This document shows positions 9,225 to 18,415 of a stretch of 64,000 bases of DNA, piece by piece. The DNA is taken from contig JADJCV010000004.1 of the NCBI GenBank assembly GCA_016703025.1, positions 2,297,501 to 2,361,500 on the forward strand. Direction: 5' to 3'. Positions within the stretch are counted from its first letter, which is position 1. Each line of letters opens with the position of its first letter. The position numbers were made by a program, and so were the translations under genes. Origin of the DNA: Candidatus Avedoeria danica. GTDB lineage: Bacteria; Chloroflexota; Anaerolineae; Epilineales; Epilineaceae. Under the pieces are notes generated by a model that was not told the DNA's origin, searched no databases, and was given only the letters and a program-made list of their open reading frames with translations.

Positions 9225-10508
9225 CTACTCCTCAGCGGACCACGCCGGCTGGAGCCGGTCGGGGCGGTGGTGGGCGCCATGGGTCGGCGTGGCGACCGGG
9301 CGCGGGTGGACGGCGGACGGCTGATCCAGCAGGCCGACGAGCGCCGCGGCCACACGGTCGAGGCCGCCGAGGTCGACCTGGCCCACCGGTCGACCGGCGG
9401 CGAGCGCGCGGGCCAGCTCATCGCGCAGGCGCGCCGGCGTCAGCGCGTCCGGCGTCACCATCCGGACGACACCGCGGCGCTCGAGGGCGGCGGCGCGAAT
9501 CAGCTGCTCCTGGCGCGGCGTCGTGCGCGGCACGAGGACGGCCGGGCGCCGGAAAGAGAGGATCTCGCACGTCGTGTTGTAGCCGGCCATCGACACGACG
9601 GCGGCGGCGCGGGCGACGACGCCCGACAAGCCGGCGACGAAGTCGACGATGCGCGCACCGGGCGCGTCGGCGGCCATCGCGTGCAGCGCGGCGCGCTCGG
9701 CGTCGGCCATGAACGGGCCGGTCACGACGACGGGGCGGAACGGCGCGCCGCCGGGCCACGCGGCCGCGGCGCGCAGGAACGTGTCGAGGACCGCGAAGCC
9801 ATCCCCGCCGCCGCCGGCCGTTGCCAGGACGTAGGGCGGGGCGCCGTCGGCGACGAGGTCGGCCAGCTCGGCGGGGATCGGCTCCGCGCGGCGGCGGAGG
9901 TAGCCGACGTACTGCATCTTGGCGGCGACCGCGCTCGAGAGCCCGTAGGCCTCCGCCGGGTCGAAGACATCGCGCTGGCCGTAGACGAGGATCCGGTCGT
10001 ACACCCGCTCGAGCAGGTCGTAGATCCCACTGGCCGCCCACGCCGCCCGCGTCCGCCCCGGCGCGTCGACGACATCGCGCAGGCCCAGGACGATCTTGGT
10101 GTCCGGCAGGAGCCGGCGCACCGCGGTCAGCGCGCGGACGGCCTCGCCCTTCACGCCGCCCGGCGCGTGGTCGACGACGACGAGGTCCGGCCGGAAGTGG
10201 CGCACGGACTCGTGGAGCAGCGCACTGCGCAGGGAACGGACGGTCTCGAACGACGTCGGCAGCGAGCGCGCGGCGTACTGCTCATCGCCGGTCTTGATCA
10301 CACACGGCAGCTTGACGGTGTCCGTTCCCGGCGGCAGCACGAGGTCCGTCGCCAGCGGCGAGCCGGTGACGATGAGCTGCGCGATGCCGGGCCGGACGCC
10401 GTGGAGGTGGTGGGCGATGGACAGGGCGCGGCGGAAGTGGCCGAGGCCGTACGTGTCGTGGCAGTAGTGGAGGACGCGGCCTGGGTGGGCGGGGGGGTGG
10501 ATCGTCAT
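9225..10508 (-). CDS. GT28/COG4671-like glycosyltransferase
   Basis: A 427-aa predicted glycosyltransferase of the MurG-like GT-B fold. The N-terminal motif 'YCHDTYGLGHFRRALSIA' is characteristic of the COG4671 group. The middle part has 'DLVVVDHAPGGVKGEA', and the C-terminal donor site has 'VSMAGYNTTCEILSFRRP', 'VLVPRTTPRQEQLIRA' and a helix ending in 'ERRGVVRMV'. No signal peptide. It is the first gene of the leftward operon 10508 to 2169. The 205-bp gap upstream contains the terminator of the sigma-factor operon, so an operon promoter must lie in roughly 10509-10640, although I see no clear box. It probably initiates or primes the glycan built by the following enzymes. Confidence 0.85.
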   Translation of the reverse strand: MTIHPPAHPGRVLHYCHDTYGLGHFRRALSIAHHLHGVRPGIAQLIVTGSPLATDLVLPPGTDTVKLPCVIKTGDEQYAARSLPTSFETVRSLRSALLHESVRHFRPDLVVVDHAPGGVKGEAVRALTAVRRLLPDTKIVLGLRDVVDAPGRTRAAWAASGIYDLLERVYDRILVYGQRDVFDPAEAYGLSSAVAAKMQYVGYLRRRAEPIPAELADLVADGAPPYVLATAGGGGDGFAVLDTFLRAAAAWPGGAPFRPVVVTGPFMADAERAALHAMAADAPGARIVDFVAGLSGVVARAAAVVSMAGYNTTCEILSFRRPAVLVPRTTPRQEQLIRAAALERRGVVRMVTPDALTPARLRDELARALAAGRPVGQVDLGGLDRVAAALVGLLDQPSAVHPRPVATPTHGAHHRPDRLQPAWSAEE

Positions 10509-10647
10509 GGGTGGCTTTCCTTCTGGGGGAACGCGGCGGGTGTGGGGGCCGGCGTCGCATTCGCTCGTGCCCGCTACGTTGCCGAGCGGGCGGGAAAGTC
10601 ACGGGTGGGGATCGGGTTGCGTGGGCGAGGAATGTCGGCGGACATGG

Positions 10648-10672
10648 AAAAGGGCGGGTCTGAGACCCGCCC
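10648..10672 (-). terminator. rho-independent terminator of the sigma-factor operon
   Basis: Read on the minus strand, a GC stem (gggcgggt paired with acccgccc, 5-nt loop, + strand 10652-10672) is followed directly by TTTT. It lies 42 bp past the stop of the DUF5667 gene. Very similar 'GGGCGGGT...ACCCGCCC' palindromes are scattered in many genomes, so it may also be a REP-like element. Confidence 0.6.
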
Positions 10673-10713
10673 CTACCGTGTGAATTTGGCGTGAGGCCAC
10701 CGCGTGGCTTGGC

Positions 10714-12057
10714 CTAGCGGTTGCGCTCGCCGCCCTTGTCGTCGCGGCCCTTGTCCTCGCCGCCCTCGTCCTCGCCGCCCTTGTCGTCGCGGCCCTTGTC
10801 CTCGCCGCCCTCGTCCTCGCCGCCCTTGTCGTCGCCCCCTTCGTCCTCGCCGCCCTCGTCCTCGCCGCCCTCGTCCTCGCCGCCCTTGTCATCGCCCCCT
10901 TCGTCCCCGCCGTCCTCGTCCTCGCCGCCCTTGTCGTCGCCCCCTTCGTCCTCGCCGCCCTTGTCGTCGCCCCCTTCGTCCTCGCCGCCCTTGTCCTCGC
11001 CGATCTCGCGCGCATCGTCCGCGCCCTCCGCGCGGGCAGGCGGTGCGATGGGGCGCGGGCCACCGGCCGCGGTCGCTTGCGCCGCCGGCGGCTCGGCCGT
11101 CGGCCCGCTCGGGCGGGCCGACGATGTTGCGGCGGCGGCCCTGCCTGCCCCGATCGGCGATGGCGTTGGGCGCGGCCCGGTCATCGACGCCAGCGGCGTC
11201 GGCCCGTGGGGCACGACGGGGGCCGGGACGCCGTAGTCCAGAAACGGCAGCATCTCGACCGCCACGAGCTGACCGGCGGTCAGCCGCGCGCGGATGCGGA
11301 CGTGGTCGCCGATGCCGAACGCGCCGGGGTGCTCGGAGGCACCGTACTCCGCGACGTCGGCGGGGACGTTGACCGTCAGGCCGGAGATCCGGCACCACTC
11401 CGCGGCGTACGCGTCGATGACACCCTCGAACGTGACGTCGGCGCTGCGCGCGGCGGCCATCGCCACGGCGACGTCGGCGCGCCGGGCGGCAGCGACGGCC
11501 GCGGCTCGGGCGCGGTGCGATTCGACGCTCGGCGCCGTCGCCAGCAAGACGCCCCGCCCCGCCTCCTTGACGGCGTAGAGCGCGTCGCCGGGCACCGCGT
11601 TCGTGGCGGCATAGGCCACCGGCGCGCCGACGAGCAGCGCGGCCACGCCGGCGGCCATCGCCCAGATCGTGCGCAGCGGGCGCGTGGCTGGACGGGGCGA
11701 CGAGGTCGAACGGTCGATCGCGAGGCGCGGGCGATGCGGCGCCGCGGCGGATCGTGACGGTGCGGTGGACGATGGACCGGGTGTCGACGACTCAGCCGAT
11801 GGCGACGACGGGGCGATACCGGCTGCCCGCGCGTCGAATGCAGCGAGCAGGCGTTCGCGAGAGGTAGCCACCTGGGCCATCGTCGGCGGGCGGACCGCGG
11901 CGGTCAGCGCGGCCGCGGTCTCGAGCGCCGGTCGGAGCGCCTCGGCGGACGCGGGATGCCGCCGCAGCACCGACTCCACCGACTCGCCCCGCTCCAGGGC
12001 TTCGAGGGCTTCGATCAACTCGGCTTCGTGCCGGGATTCGTCATAGGGAGCGTTCAT
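10714..12057 (-). CDS. membrane DUF5667/DUF5666-type partner of an ECF sigma factor
   Basis: A 447-aa protein probably acting as the membrane-anchored regulator of the sigma factor just upstream (ATGA overlap at 12054-12057). The N-terminal about 75 residues are acidic and helical (EAELIEALEALERGE, then HPASAEALRPALE), like the anti-sigma-type heads of this family. One transmembrane helix lies near residues 135-155. Next comes a DUF5667-like extracytoplasmic segment ('VPGDALYAVKEAGRG' plus Ala-rich helix). It is followed by a DUF5666-like small beta domain ending in 'GDHVRIRARLTAGQLVAVE'. The last about 95 residues are Gly/Glu/Asp/Lys repeats. No zinc-finger anti-sigma motif is present, so inhibition of the sigma factor is inferred from position only. 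Confidence 0.7.
   Translation of the reverse strand: MNAPYDESRHEAELIEALEALERGESVESVLRRHPASAEALRPALETAAALTAAVRPPTMAQVATSRERLLAAFDARAAGIAPSSPSAESSTPGPSSTAPSRSAAAPHRPRLAIDRSTSSPRPATRPLRTIWAMAAGVAALLVGAPVAYAATNAVPGDALYAVKEAGRGVLLATAPSVESHRARAAAVAAARRADVAVAMAAARSADVTFEGVIDAYAAEWCRISGLTVNVPADVAEYGASEHPGAFGIGDHVRIRARLTAGQLVAVEMLPFLDYGVPAPVVPHGPTPLASMTGPRPTPSPIGAGRAAAATSSARPSGPTAEPPAAQATAAGGPRPIAPPARAEGADDAREIGEDKGGEDEGGDDKGGEDEGGDDKGGEDEDGGDEGGDDKGGEDEGGEDEGGEDEGGDDKGGEDEGGEDKGRDDKGGEDEGGEDKGRDDKGGERNR
10720..11000 (-). repeat. in-frame 12-bp tandem repeat array (GGED/EGGD/DKGG)
   Basis: Roughly 23 imperfect 12-bp units built from GGCGAGGACGAG-like and GGCGACGACAAG-like words encode a tail alternating GGEDE, GGDDK and GGEDK. 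All units keep the reading frame, which indicates selection for the peptide. There are no unique spacers, so it is not a CRISPR. The tail is strongly charged and may bind cations or act as a flexible extracytoplasmic spacer. Confidence 0.8.
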
Positions 12058-12647
12058 ACGCTTGCCGTCCTCTGCGTCATCTGCCGGGCCAGTGCGGCCA
12101 CGGCACGCGCCTGCAACTGCTTGACGGCCCCGGCCGTCCTGCCCATCGCCTCAGCCGCCTCCAGAATGGGCAGCCCGGCCCCGTAGCGCAGCGCCAGCAC
12201 CTGTTGCTGCTCTTCGGTCAGTGCCTGCATCGCGTCGGCGAGAGCGATACGCTCCTCGTCGCGGGCGATGGCCGTGTCGAGATCGCCAAGAGGATCCTCA
12301 TCGTTCCCGGCCACGATATCGTCGAGCCCGACCTCGGGGTGCCGATAGACCCGCCGGTAGTGGCCGCGCACGACGTTCTTGGCGACGCCGAACAGCCAGC
12401 CCTGCAGCGTCGTCTGCGGCGGCCGCGGCCCGTCGATCGCCTCGAGGAACCGGACGAACACGTCGCTCGTCAGGTCGGCGGCCAGGTCCGGGTCCGCGAC
12501 CTGCAGCGAGACGAAGCGATGGATCACCGGGTGGTAGCGGTCGTGGATCTCGATGAGCGCCGCACGATCGCCGGCCAGCACGCGCGTCAGCAGCGCGGCC
12601 TCCGCCGGCACGGCCGCTCGCTCGGGGTGGGTGGGCTCACTCGTCAT
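12054..12647 (-). CDS. ECF-type RNA polymerase sigma factor
   Basis: A 197-aa sigma-70 family protein of the extracytoplasmic-function type. Region 2 is seen in 'LIEIHDRYHPVIHRFV' and 'DVFVRFLEAI' followed by 'LQGWLFGVAKNVVRGHYRR'. Region 4 is 'ALTEEQQQVLALRYGAG' with the helix-turn-helix 'ILEAAEAMGRTAGAVKQL'. Between the two lies an acidic linker. The Met at 12647 is chosen because the 65 codons upstream encode Arg/Ala-rich non-homologous sequence and region 2 starts right after it. It overlaps the DUF5667 gene by ATGA, a standard sigma/regulator arrangement. Target promoters are unknown. Autoregulation from the divergent 12648-12982 region is plausible, but no clear GAAC/CGTC pair was identified. 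Confidence 0.92.
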   Translation of the reverse strand: MTSEPTHPERAAVPAEAALLTRVLAGDRAALIEIHDRYHPVIHRFVSLQVADPDLAADLTSDVFVRFLEAIDGPRPPQTTLQGWLFGVAKNVVRGHYRRVYRHPEVGLDDIVAGNDEDPLGDLDTAIARDEERIALADAMQALTEEQQQVLALRYGAGLPILEAAEAMGRTAGAVKQLQARAVAALARQMTQRTASV

Positions 12648-12982
12648 CCGTCTGGATTGTGGCGCACGCCACGCCGATCGGGAAACAGGCACGATCATCG
12701 CAACCCTCTGCGCCGCCGGAGCGGCCGAACTGGATCCATGGTGGTCCGCCCTCCTTCCCCGCCGCGGTCGTCGCCCGGCCTGCGGCGCCTCGTCGGCGTC
12801 GTCGGCTTGGCTTCCACCTCCTCCGTTGCCGAACCGCGCCAAAGGTCACGGGTCGCCCGATACGAATTTCGAACGCCGATGCCGGCCCGTCAGGAACGGA
12901 TTGCACGGCCGCGCGTGTCCATCTGATCCGACACCCCGCCTCGCTCCTCCCACTGCTGCCGACGATCACTGAAGGGACCGCC
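12648..12982. other. divergent intergenic region, no convincing element
   Basis: 335 bp separate the leftward sigma factor from the rightward CSLREA protein. Both promoters must be here. The only recognisable piece is a ribosome-binding site (GAAGGGA, about 12972-12978) before ATG 12983. I see no palindrome, terminator or good -35/-10 pair. Confidence 0.4.
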
Positions 12983-15900
12983 ATGCACGCTCGCGGCCGC
13001 CGCACCGCCCTCGCCGTCACCACCGCCACCGCGCTCGCCGCCTGTGCCGCATACGCCCTCGCGACCGCCGCCGACGCGCGGGCGCAGGCGCCGGGCGCCG
13101 ACGGTCGCATCCACTTCACGGTCGACGACGAGCGCGACCTGCCGGACGCCCGCCCCGGCGACGGCACGTGCGCGGCCCCGGCGCCGGACGGGCGCTGCAC
13201 GCTGCGCGCGGCGTTCGACGAGGCGGGGGCGTCGGGGCAGCCGACGACGATCGCGTTGCCGGCGGGCCTGTATACGTTGAACTTGAACCGGGGCGCGGCC
13301 CCGCCGGTCGCCGGCCCGGCGTACGCGGGCTTGTACGTGCCATCCGGCGCCGACGTACGCCTCGAGGGCGCCGGCGCCGCCGTCACCGTCATCCGGCTCG
13401 GCCTCGCCCTAAGCGAAACGAGGATGATCATCGTCGCCGAGAGCGCTCGCCTGGACGTGACGGGCGCCACGCTGCGGGCCGCCGGCGGCCACAGCGCGAT
13501 CCAAACGTACGGGCGGCTGACCGTCGCGGACGCCGTGCTGTCCGGCTGCAGCCCGTGTACCTCGGTCGTCTCCGTCGACTTCGACGGGACGCTGGCGATG
13601 ACGCGCACGGTCGTCGCCGACAACAAAGTGGACACCGTGCTGTTCCTGTGGGGCTCGGCCGTCGTCGTTTCCAGCACGTTTCAGCACAACGTCGTGGCCA
13701 GCCAAGTCCTCTACGCCTATGGAGCGGCGCGCTTCGAAGCATCCGCGATCATCGGGAACGAGTTTGCGATGTTGACGAGCTGGGGCGGCGGCGGCGGTCA
13801 CGTTCAGCTTCACCATTCGACCGTGGCCGACAACGTGATCCGCCTATGGGACTTCGGCGGGGCGCCGATGTTCGGTTCCGGCCCGCTGACGCTCGAACAC
13901 ACCACGATCGCCGGCAATCGCGCCACGGCCGAACGGGGCCCGATGGTCCTCTTCCGTTCCGACCGGCTGGCGATCACCGCCTCGATCGTCGCGGACAACG
14001 GCACGCTCGGCGATGTCTACATCCCGTCGGCCGGCTGCATCGTCCCGACCATCGTGTCCCACGGCGACAGCGTCGTCGACCAATCGTCGTGCGCCGACCC
14101 GGCCCGCGGCGACCGCGTCGTCGCCGACGCCGACCTCGGCCCGCTCGTCGACGCCGGCGGCCCGACGCCCGTCCGCCTGCCGCGCCCGTCGAGCGCCGCG
14201 ATCGGCGCCCGCACCGTCGGCTGCCCCGCGGTCGACGCGCGCGGTGCGCCGCGGCCCGCCGGCGGCCCGTGCGCGTCCGGTGCCGCCGAACCGTCCGCCC
14301 CGCCGCCGCCGCGCGGACTGCTGTGGCCGATCGACGCGGCGTTCCCGACCGGCGGCCCGGATGCCCCGCAGCGCACCGAAGGCGTGCCGGGACCGCCCAC
14401 CGTGCTGGCGGTGCGCGACGGCCGCGGCATCGTCGTGCGCGGCCGACAAGGCCAGGCGCTCGGCATCACGAACCAGCCAACGGCCCTCGAAGGCGGCATG
14501 ATCGACCTCCCCTCACCCGCGATCGATGCCGCGCTGGACGGGACGACGGCCTGGCTGATGCACGCCGACGGGACGCTGACGTCCGTCGACGTCACCGACC
14601 GCGCCCGCCCGGTGCGCCTGGCGGTCGTGCATCATCCCGTGCCCGGCGACCTCACCTACCCGGTGGCCTACACGCGCCTGGCCATCCCGGCGCCGGGCGT
14701 CCTGTGGCGCCTTGGCTGGACAGGCAAGGGGCTGCGCGGGACACCGGTGCAGTATGTCGATGTCTGGGATGTCACCCGGCCGACAACGCCGCGCCATCTC
14801 CAGAAGCTCGACATCGGCTTCGGCGCCGGCCCGCGCGGTCTGGCCTGGTACGCCGGCCGCCTCGTCATCGCGCAGGCGACCGGACTCGGGTTCGGCAAGA
14901 CGGACCGCTCGTTCACCGTTCTCGACGCGTCGGCGCCGCTGACGCCGGCCGAGGGCGCCCGCCTCGACCTCGACGGCACCCCGACCGGCGTCACGCTGCA
15001 CCACCACCACGCCTTCGTCACCGTCCGACAGCGCGACGGCGGCGCCCCCGACGGCGTCCTTGCGATCGACGTCACCGACGCCGCCAAGCCGGTCGTCCTC
15101 GGCTGGTGGCCCGACGTGTGGGACGACGTCGTGGCCGCCCCGAACGGCGTCCTCCTCCGCCGCGGCGCGTCGCTCGCCGCCGCCGACCTGTCGGACCCCC
15201 TCCGCCCCCGCATCCTGTCGGCAGCGACCTGGCTGGTACCGCCCACCTCGCTCCGCGCAATGGACTCCGGCATCCTCGCCCGCCTACCGGACGGCCGCGA
15301 CGTCGTCGTCGACCTGACCGCGCCCGGCGGCCCGCGACCGGTCGACGCGCCGTCCGACGGCGTCGTCATCCAGACAACGGTGGGCGGCGGCGAGGACCTC
15401 GCTTGGCGTACCGAACGTGCGACATGGCATGTCGCCGACCCGCAGCACCCCGCCCGCGTCCGCCGCGAGCTGCCGGAAGCCGGTGCAACCACCGTCGCCA
15501 CGCCAACCGTTGCCGACAGCATCGTCTGGAAGGCAGCCCCGGACGGAATCCACGGCTTCGCAACGGACGGCACCGGTGACGCAGTCGGTACCATCGATGT
15601 GCGCAACCCAGCGGCATTGTCGGCTGCCAACGCCCGTCTCTGGGTGCTCACCGGATCGCACGTCGCGCTGTGGGACGTCGCCGACCCGGCCCGCCCGACC
15701 CCGTCGCGCACCTGGCCCCTGCCAACCGACGCGATCGTGGGCGGCCTGGCGGCGGACGACGCCGGCGCCGTCGTGTGGTCGTCCACCGGCCGCGTCTGGC
15801 GCCTGCGGATCGACGACAGCAGCACCCAGCTGCCCGGACCGCTCGTCGTGCACACGGCCGGCCCCATCGTCGCGGCCGCCATCGTCGGCGATCGCCTCGC

Positions 15901-16840
15901 GATCATCGACGGCACGAGCGTCACGGCGTACGCGATCGACAGCGGCAGCGCGAGCCTTCTGGGCGCATTGCTCGTATCCGGCGCCGGCCGCGGGCTGGCG
16001 GCGTCCGGCGACCGGGCGTACGTCGTGGCCGGCGGGTGGCTGCACGTCGTCGGCCTGTCGAGCGACCCCGTCCGCCCTGTCGTCAAGGTGCCCGCACCCG
16101 GCGCCCGCGGACCCATCGCCATCGCCGGCGGGCGCGCCTTCGCAGCCGCCGGCGCCAACGGCCTGCTGGCCTACGACATCGCTGCCCCGCAGCCGCCGAC
16201 CGTGCAGATGCACTGCGGCACGACCTTGCCGGGCGAGCGCGACGTGGTCGTCCGCTCGCCCGGCGCGACCTCCGTCGTGCTGCGCCTCGACGGCCTGCCG
16301 GTGGCATCGGCCGCCCCCGCCATCGCCGGCGATCGAGCCGATCTCGTGACGCTGCACCTCGCCCTCCCCGCCGGCCGCCACCGCATCGACGCCGTCGCGC
16401 TCCGGCCGAATGCGCCGACCCGGACCAGCCCACCGATACGCGTCGAGGCCATCCCCGACCTGCTGTTCGACCCCAGCGGCGTCACTTTCGATGACGGTCG
16501 CCCGTCCGGTCCCCGCCCCGCCCTGGATTCCACGGGCTGCGCCACGTCCGCCGACGGCTGGACGGTCCGCATCGACGCCCACAACGCAATACACGTCGTC
16601 GTACCGATACGGCCCGACATCGCCGCCACCGCGGCCGTCACGATGACCGTCGCCGGCCGCGCAGCCCGGCTCGCCCCGGTCCTCGACACCCCATCCCACT
16701 TCGCCGGCACGTTGCCGGCGATCACCAACCCCGCCGCCGACCCCATCGTCCACCTCAGGATTTCGGCCGGGACGGAGCGGGCGACATGGCACGGGCGGGC
16801 GGTGCGGCAGCAGGTGTGGCTGCCGTGGGCAGCGCGCTGA
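12983..16840 (+). CDS. secreted CSLREA / beta-helix / beta-propeller protein
   Basis: A 1285-aa exported protein. A signal peptide (basic HARGRR, hydrophobic 9-30, cleavage near A-R-A/Q-A at about 35) is followed by a CSLREA-type domain. That domain shows 'HFTVDDERDLPDARPGDGTC' and 'CTLRAAFDEA' (44-81) and leads into a right-handed parallel beta-helix of about 330 residues. Next comes a region of repeated 'DV[WT]D..[RK]P...' blades (LVIVD-like propeller, about 450-1100) and a beta-sandwich tail ending in VWLPWAAR. Start: GAAGGGA sits 5 bp before the ATG. The earlier in-frame Met at 12659 would add a non-hydrophobic Arg-rich head. Function is unknown, probably a cell-surface adhesin or scaffold. 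The C-terminus resembles that of the secreted protein at 40.1-42.9 kb. Confidence 0.85.
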   Translation: MHARGRRTALAVTTATALAACAAYALATAADARAQAPGADGRIHFTVDDERDLPDARPGDGTCAAPAPDGRCTLRAAFDEAGASGQPTTIALPAGLYTLNLNRGAAPPVAGPAYAGLYVPSGADVRLEGAGAAVTVIRLGLALSETRMIIVAESARLDVTGATLRAAGGHSAIQTYGRLTVADAVLSGCSPCTSVVSVDFDGTLAMTRTVVADNKVDTVLFLWGSAVVVSSTFQHNVVASQVLYAYGAARFEASAIIGNEFAMLTSWGGGGGHVQLHHSTVADNVIRLWDFGGAPMFGSGPLTLEHTTIAGNRATAERGPMVLFRSDRLAITASIVADNGTLGDVYIPSAGCIVPTIVSHGDSVVDQSSCADPARGDRVVADADLGPLVDAGGPTPVRLPRPSSAAIGARTVGCPAVDARGAPRPAGGPCASGAAEPSAPPPPRGLLWPIDAAFPTGGPDAPQRTEGVPGPPTVLAVRDGRGIVVRGRQGQALGITNQPTALEGGMIDLPSPAIDAALDGTTAWLMHADGTLTSVDVTDRARPVRLAVVHHPVPGDLTYPVAYTRLAIPAPGVLWRLGWTGKGLRGTPVQYVDVWDVTRPTTPRHLQKLDIGFGAGPRGLAWYAGRLVIAQATGLGFGKTDRSFTVLDASAPLTPAEGARLDLDGTPTGVTLHHHHAFVTVRQRDGGAPDGVLAIDVTDAAKPVVLGWWPDVWDDVVAAPNGVLLRRGASLAAADLSDPLRPRILSAATWLVPPTSLRAMDSGILARLPDGRDVVVDLTAPGGPRPVDAPSDGVVIQTTVGGGEDLAWRTERATWHVADPQHPARVRRELPEAGATTVATPTVADSIVWKAAPDGIHGFATDGTGDAVGTIDVRNPAALSAANARLWVLTGSHVALWDVADPARPTPSRTWPLPTDAIVGGLAADDAGAVVWSSTGRVWRLRIDDSSTQLPGPLVVHTAGPIVAAAIVGDRLAIIDGTSVTAYAIDSGSASLLGALLVSGAGRGLAASGDRAYVVAGGWLHVVGLSSDPVRPVVKVPAPGARGPIAIAGGRAFAAAGANGLLAYDIAAPQPPTVQMHCGTTLPGERDVVVRSPGATSVVLRLDGLPVASAAPAIAGDRADLVTLHLALPAGRHRIDAVALRPNAPTRTSPPIRVEAIPDLLFDPSGVTFDDGRPSGPRPALDSTGCATSADGWTVRIDAHNAIHVVVPIRPDIAATAAVTMTVAGRAARLAPVLDTPSHFAGTLPAITNPAADPIVHLRISAGTERATWHGRAVRQQVWLPWAAR

Positions 16841-16968
16841 CATCAGAACACGAACACCGGGCGATCGCGACGCCCTGCGCACTCGCCCGTCGGGCCTCCG
16901 GCGTCCACACCCACCCCCGCAACGGCAGCGCGCCCTGGCAACACGCAGGCGACTCCGATGCGGGGTGT

Positions 16969-17020
16969 CCAGAGGGGCGCAGCACCCTCTGGCCGGGGTG
17001 CAGGGGCCAGGCGGCCCCTG
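16969..17020. repeat. two adjacent perfect GC hairpins
   Basis: Stem 1 is ccagaggg (16969-16976) with ccctctgg (16985-16992). Stem 2 is caggggcc (17001-17008) with ggcccctg (17013-17020). They lie 128 bp after the CSLREA stop with no T-run. They may end transcription with Rho or be a dispersed GC-rich repeat. I recall closely similar 'cagaggg...ccctctgg...caggggc' units in unrelated genomes. Confidence 0.55.
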
Positions 17021-17086
17021 CGAAGGAAATGCACGAACCCATTTGGGTATGCGTCCAATCGGGCACGTACTCCGGCTCTGCACTTT

Positions 17087-17128
17087 CCTCATCTTCGTCT
17101 CGACTTGCCTCATCTTCGTCTCGACTTG
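17087..17128. repeat. 21-bp perfect tandem duplication
   Basis: The unit cctcatcttcgtctcgacttg is repeated exactly twice, 17087-17107 and 17108-17128, 70 bp upstream of the GT2 operon start. It is pyrimidine-rich and non-coding. It could be a duplicated regulator site or a recent replication slip. Confidence 0.8.
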
Positions 17129-17197
17129 AGCCGCCATCCAAGCTCTTTAGGCCTCATCAACAATGCAGCTATCCGCGTCGACGGTATACTGCCATCC

Positions 17198-18415
17198 ATG
17201 CCCGCTCCCGACCCAACACCCCCAACCCCCGCCGACACCGCCATCCTCATCCTCACCCACAACGGCACCCCCCACCTCCCCGCCTCCCTCACCGCCTGCC
17301 TCGCCCTCGACGGCCTGGCGGACGCCGCGTCCATCATCGTCGCCGACAACGGCTCGTCCGACGGCGCCCTGGACCTCGTTGCGCGCGACTTCCCAAACGT
17401 CACCCGCCTCGACCTAGGCGGAAACCTCGGCTTCGCCGCCGGCTACAACGCCGCCGCCGCCTCCTCCTCCGTCACCGCCGATCGCCCATGGCTCCTCTTC
17501 CTGAACGACGACACCGCCATCGACCGCCACGCCCTTCGCGCCCTGTGCGACGCCCTTGCCCCCGGCGACGTCTGCGCCGGCGCCCGCCTCGTCGACTGGT
17601 CCGGCGACCGAATCGACTTCGACGGCGGCGCCGCATCGTGGACGGGGCATGGGCACCCCCTCCTTCACGGGCAGCGCATCCGACCGCAGCATACGCCGCC
17701 CCCGGCCCGGCCGCAGCTCTTCGCATGCGGCGCGGCCATGCTCGTCCACCGGGCGACCTTCCTGTCCATCGGCGGTTTCGACCCCGACTACTTCATGTAC
17801 TACGAGGACGTCGACTTCGGCTGGCGCCTCACCCTCGCCGGCCACGACGTCCGCCACGTCCCAACCGCCGTCGTCCGCCACCGCGGCGGCGGCAGCGCCG
17901 ACACGTTCGCATCCGCAGTACGCGCCCGCTGGCACGAGCGCAACGCACTCGCCAACGTCGTCAAGAACACGGCGGAAGACCATCTCGCCCGCGTGCTCCC
18001 GGCAACCCTTGCCCTTGCCGCCGTCCGCGCCGGCGCGCCGCCGGACGTGATCGACGCGGCCGCTCGGTTGGTTGCACTCGGCATACCGCCAGGCGACGTC
18101 AACCCCTCGCACCCCTTGCCCCTCCCAGGCGAAGACTGGCCCGGCTGGCCCCACCTCGCCCCGCTCGACCTCGACTGGCCCGCCCTCGCCGCCGCCCGCG
18201 CCGCGATCCGTCCGCGCTGGACCCGCTCGCCCGCCGATGTCGTCACCCGCCTCGGCCGGCCGTGGGCACCCATTCCCCCCACCCCGGACGGCTGGGCCGC
18301 GCTCCGCCGAGCAGCCGCCGCATTCGAGCTGGAGGCCATCTATGGCCCCGTCGACGTGCACGCCGGCCTCCGCAATCGCCTCCACGGCCGCCTCCGCCGC
18401 GCACTCCGCCGATGA
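17198..18415 (+). CDS. GT2-family glycosyltransferase (rhamnosyltransferase-like)
   Basis: A 405-aa inverting GT-A glycosyltransferase. Motifs in order: 'AILILTHNG' (first strand), 'IIVADNGSSDGA' (nucleotide binding), 'LGGNLGFAAGYN', the metal-binding 'LFLNDDTAID', and 'YYEDVDFGWRL' with the general-base region followed by 'VVRHRGGGS'. This arrangement is typical of dTDP-rhamnose-type GT2 enzymes. ATG 17198 is chosen because it begins the conserved N-terminus. The only promoter-like box (TATACT, 17185-17190) ends 7 bp before it, so the transcript may be leaderless. It overlaps the next GT2 gene by ATGA. It probably adds sugars to a surface glycan. Its separation from the 2-10 kb operon suggests a second unit of the same or a different glycan. 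Confidence 0.9.
   Translation: MPAPDPTPPTPADTAILILTHNGTPHLPASLTACLALDGLADAASIIVADNGSSDGALDLVARDFPNVTRLDLGGNLGFAAGYNAAAASSSVTADRPWLLFLNDDTAIDRHALRALCDALAPGDVCAGARLVDWSGDRIDFDGGAASWTGHGHPLLHGQRIRPQHTPPPARPQLFACGAAMLVHRATFLSIGGFDPDYFMYYEDVDFGWRLTLAGHDVRHVPTAVVRHRGGGSADTFASAVRARWHERNALANVVKNTAEDHLARVLPATLALAAVRAGAPPDVIDAAARLVALGIPPGDVNPSHPLPLPGEDWPGWPHLAPLDLDWPALAAARAAIRPRWTRSPADVVTRLGRPWAPIPPTPDGWAALRRAAAAFELEAIYGPVDVHAGLRNRLHGRLRRALRR

Noticed and set aside
10720..11000. CRISPR-like repeat array
   Set aside because: Units are 12 bp, contiguous and in frame with a coding gene, with no unique spacers.
12648..12842. 65-residue extension of the sigma factor
   Set aside because: Low-complexity Arg/Ala/Ser text before region 2. 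It would place coding sequence across the divergent promoter region.
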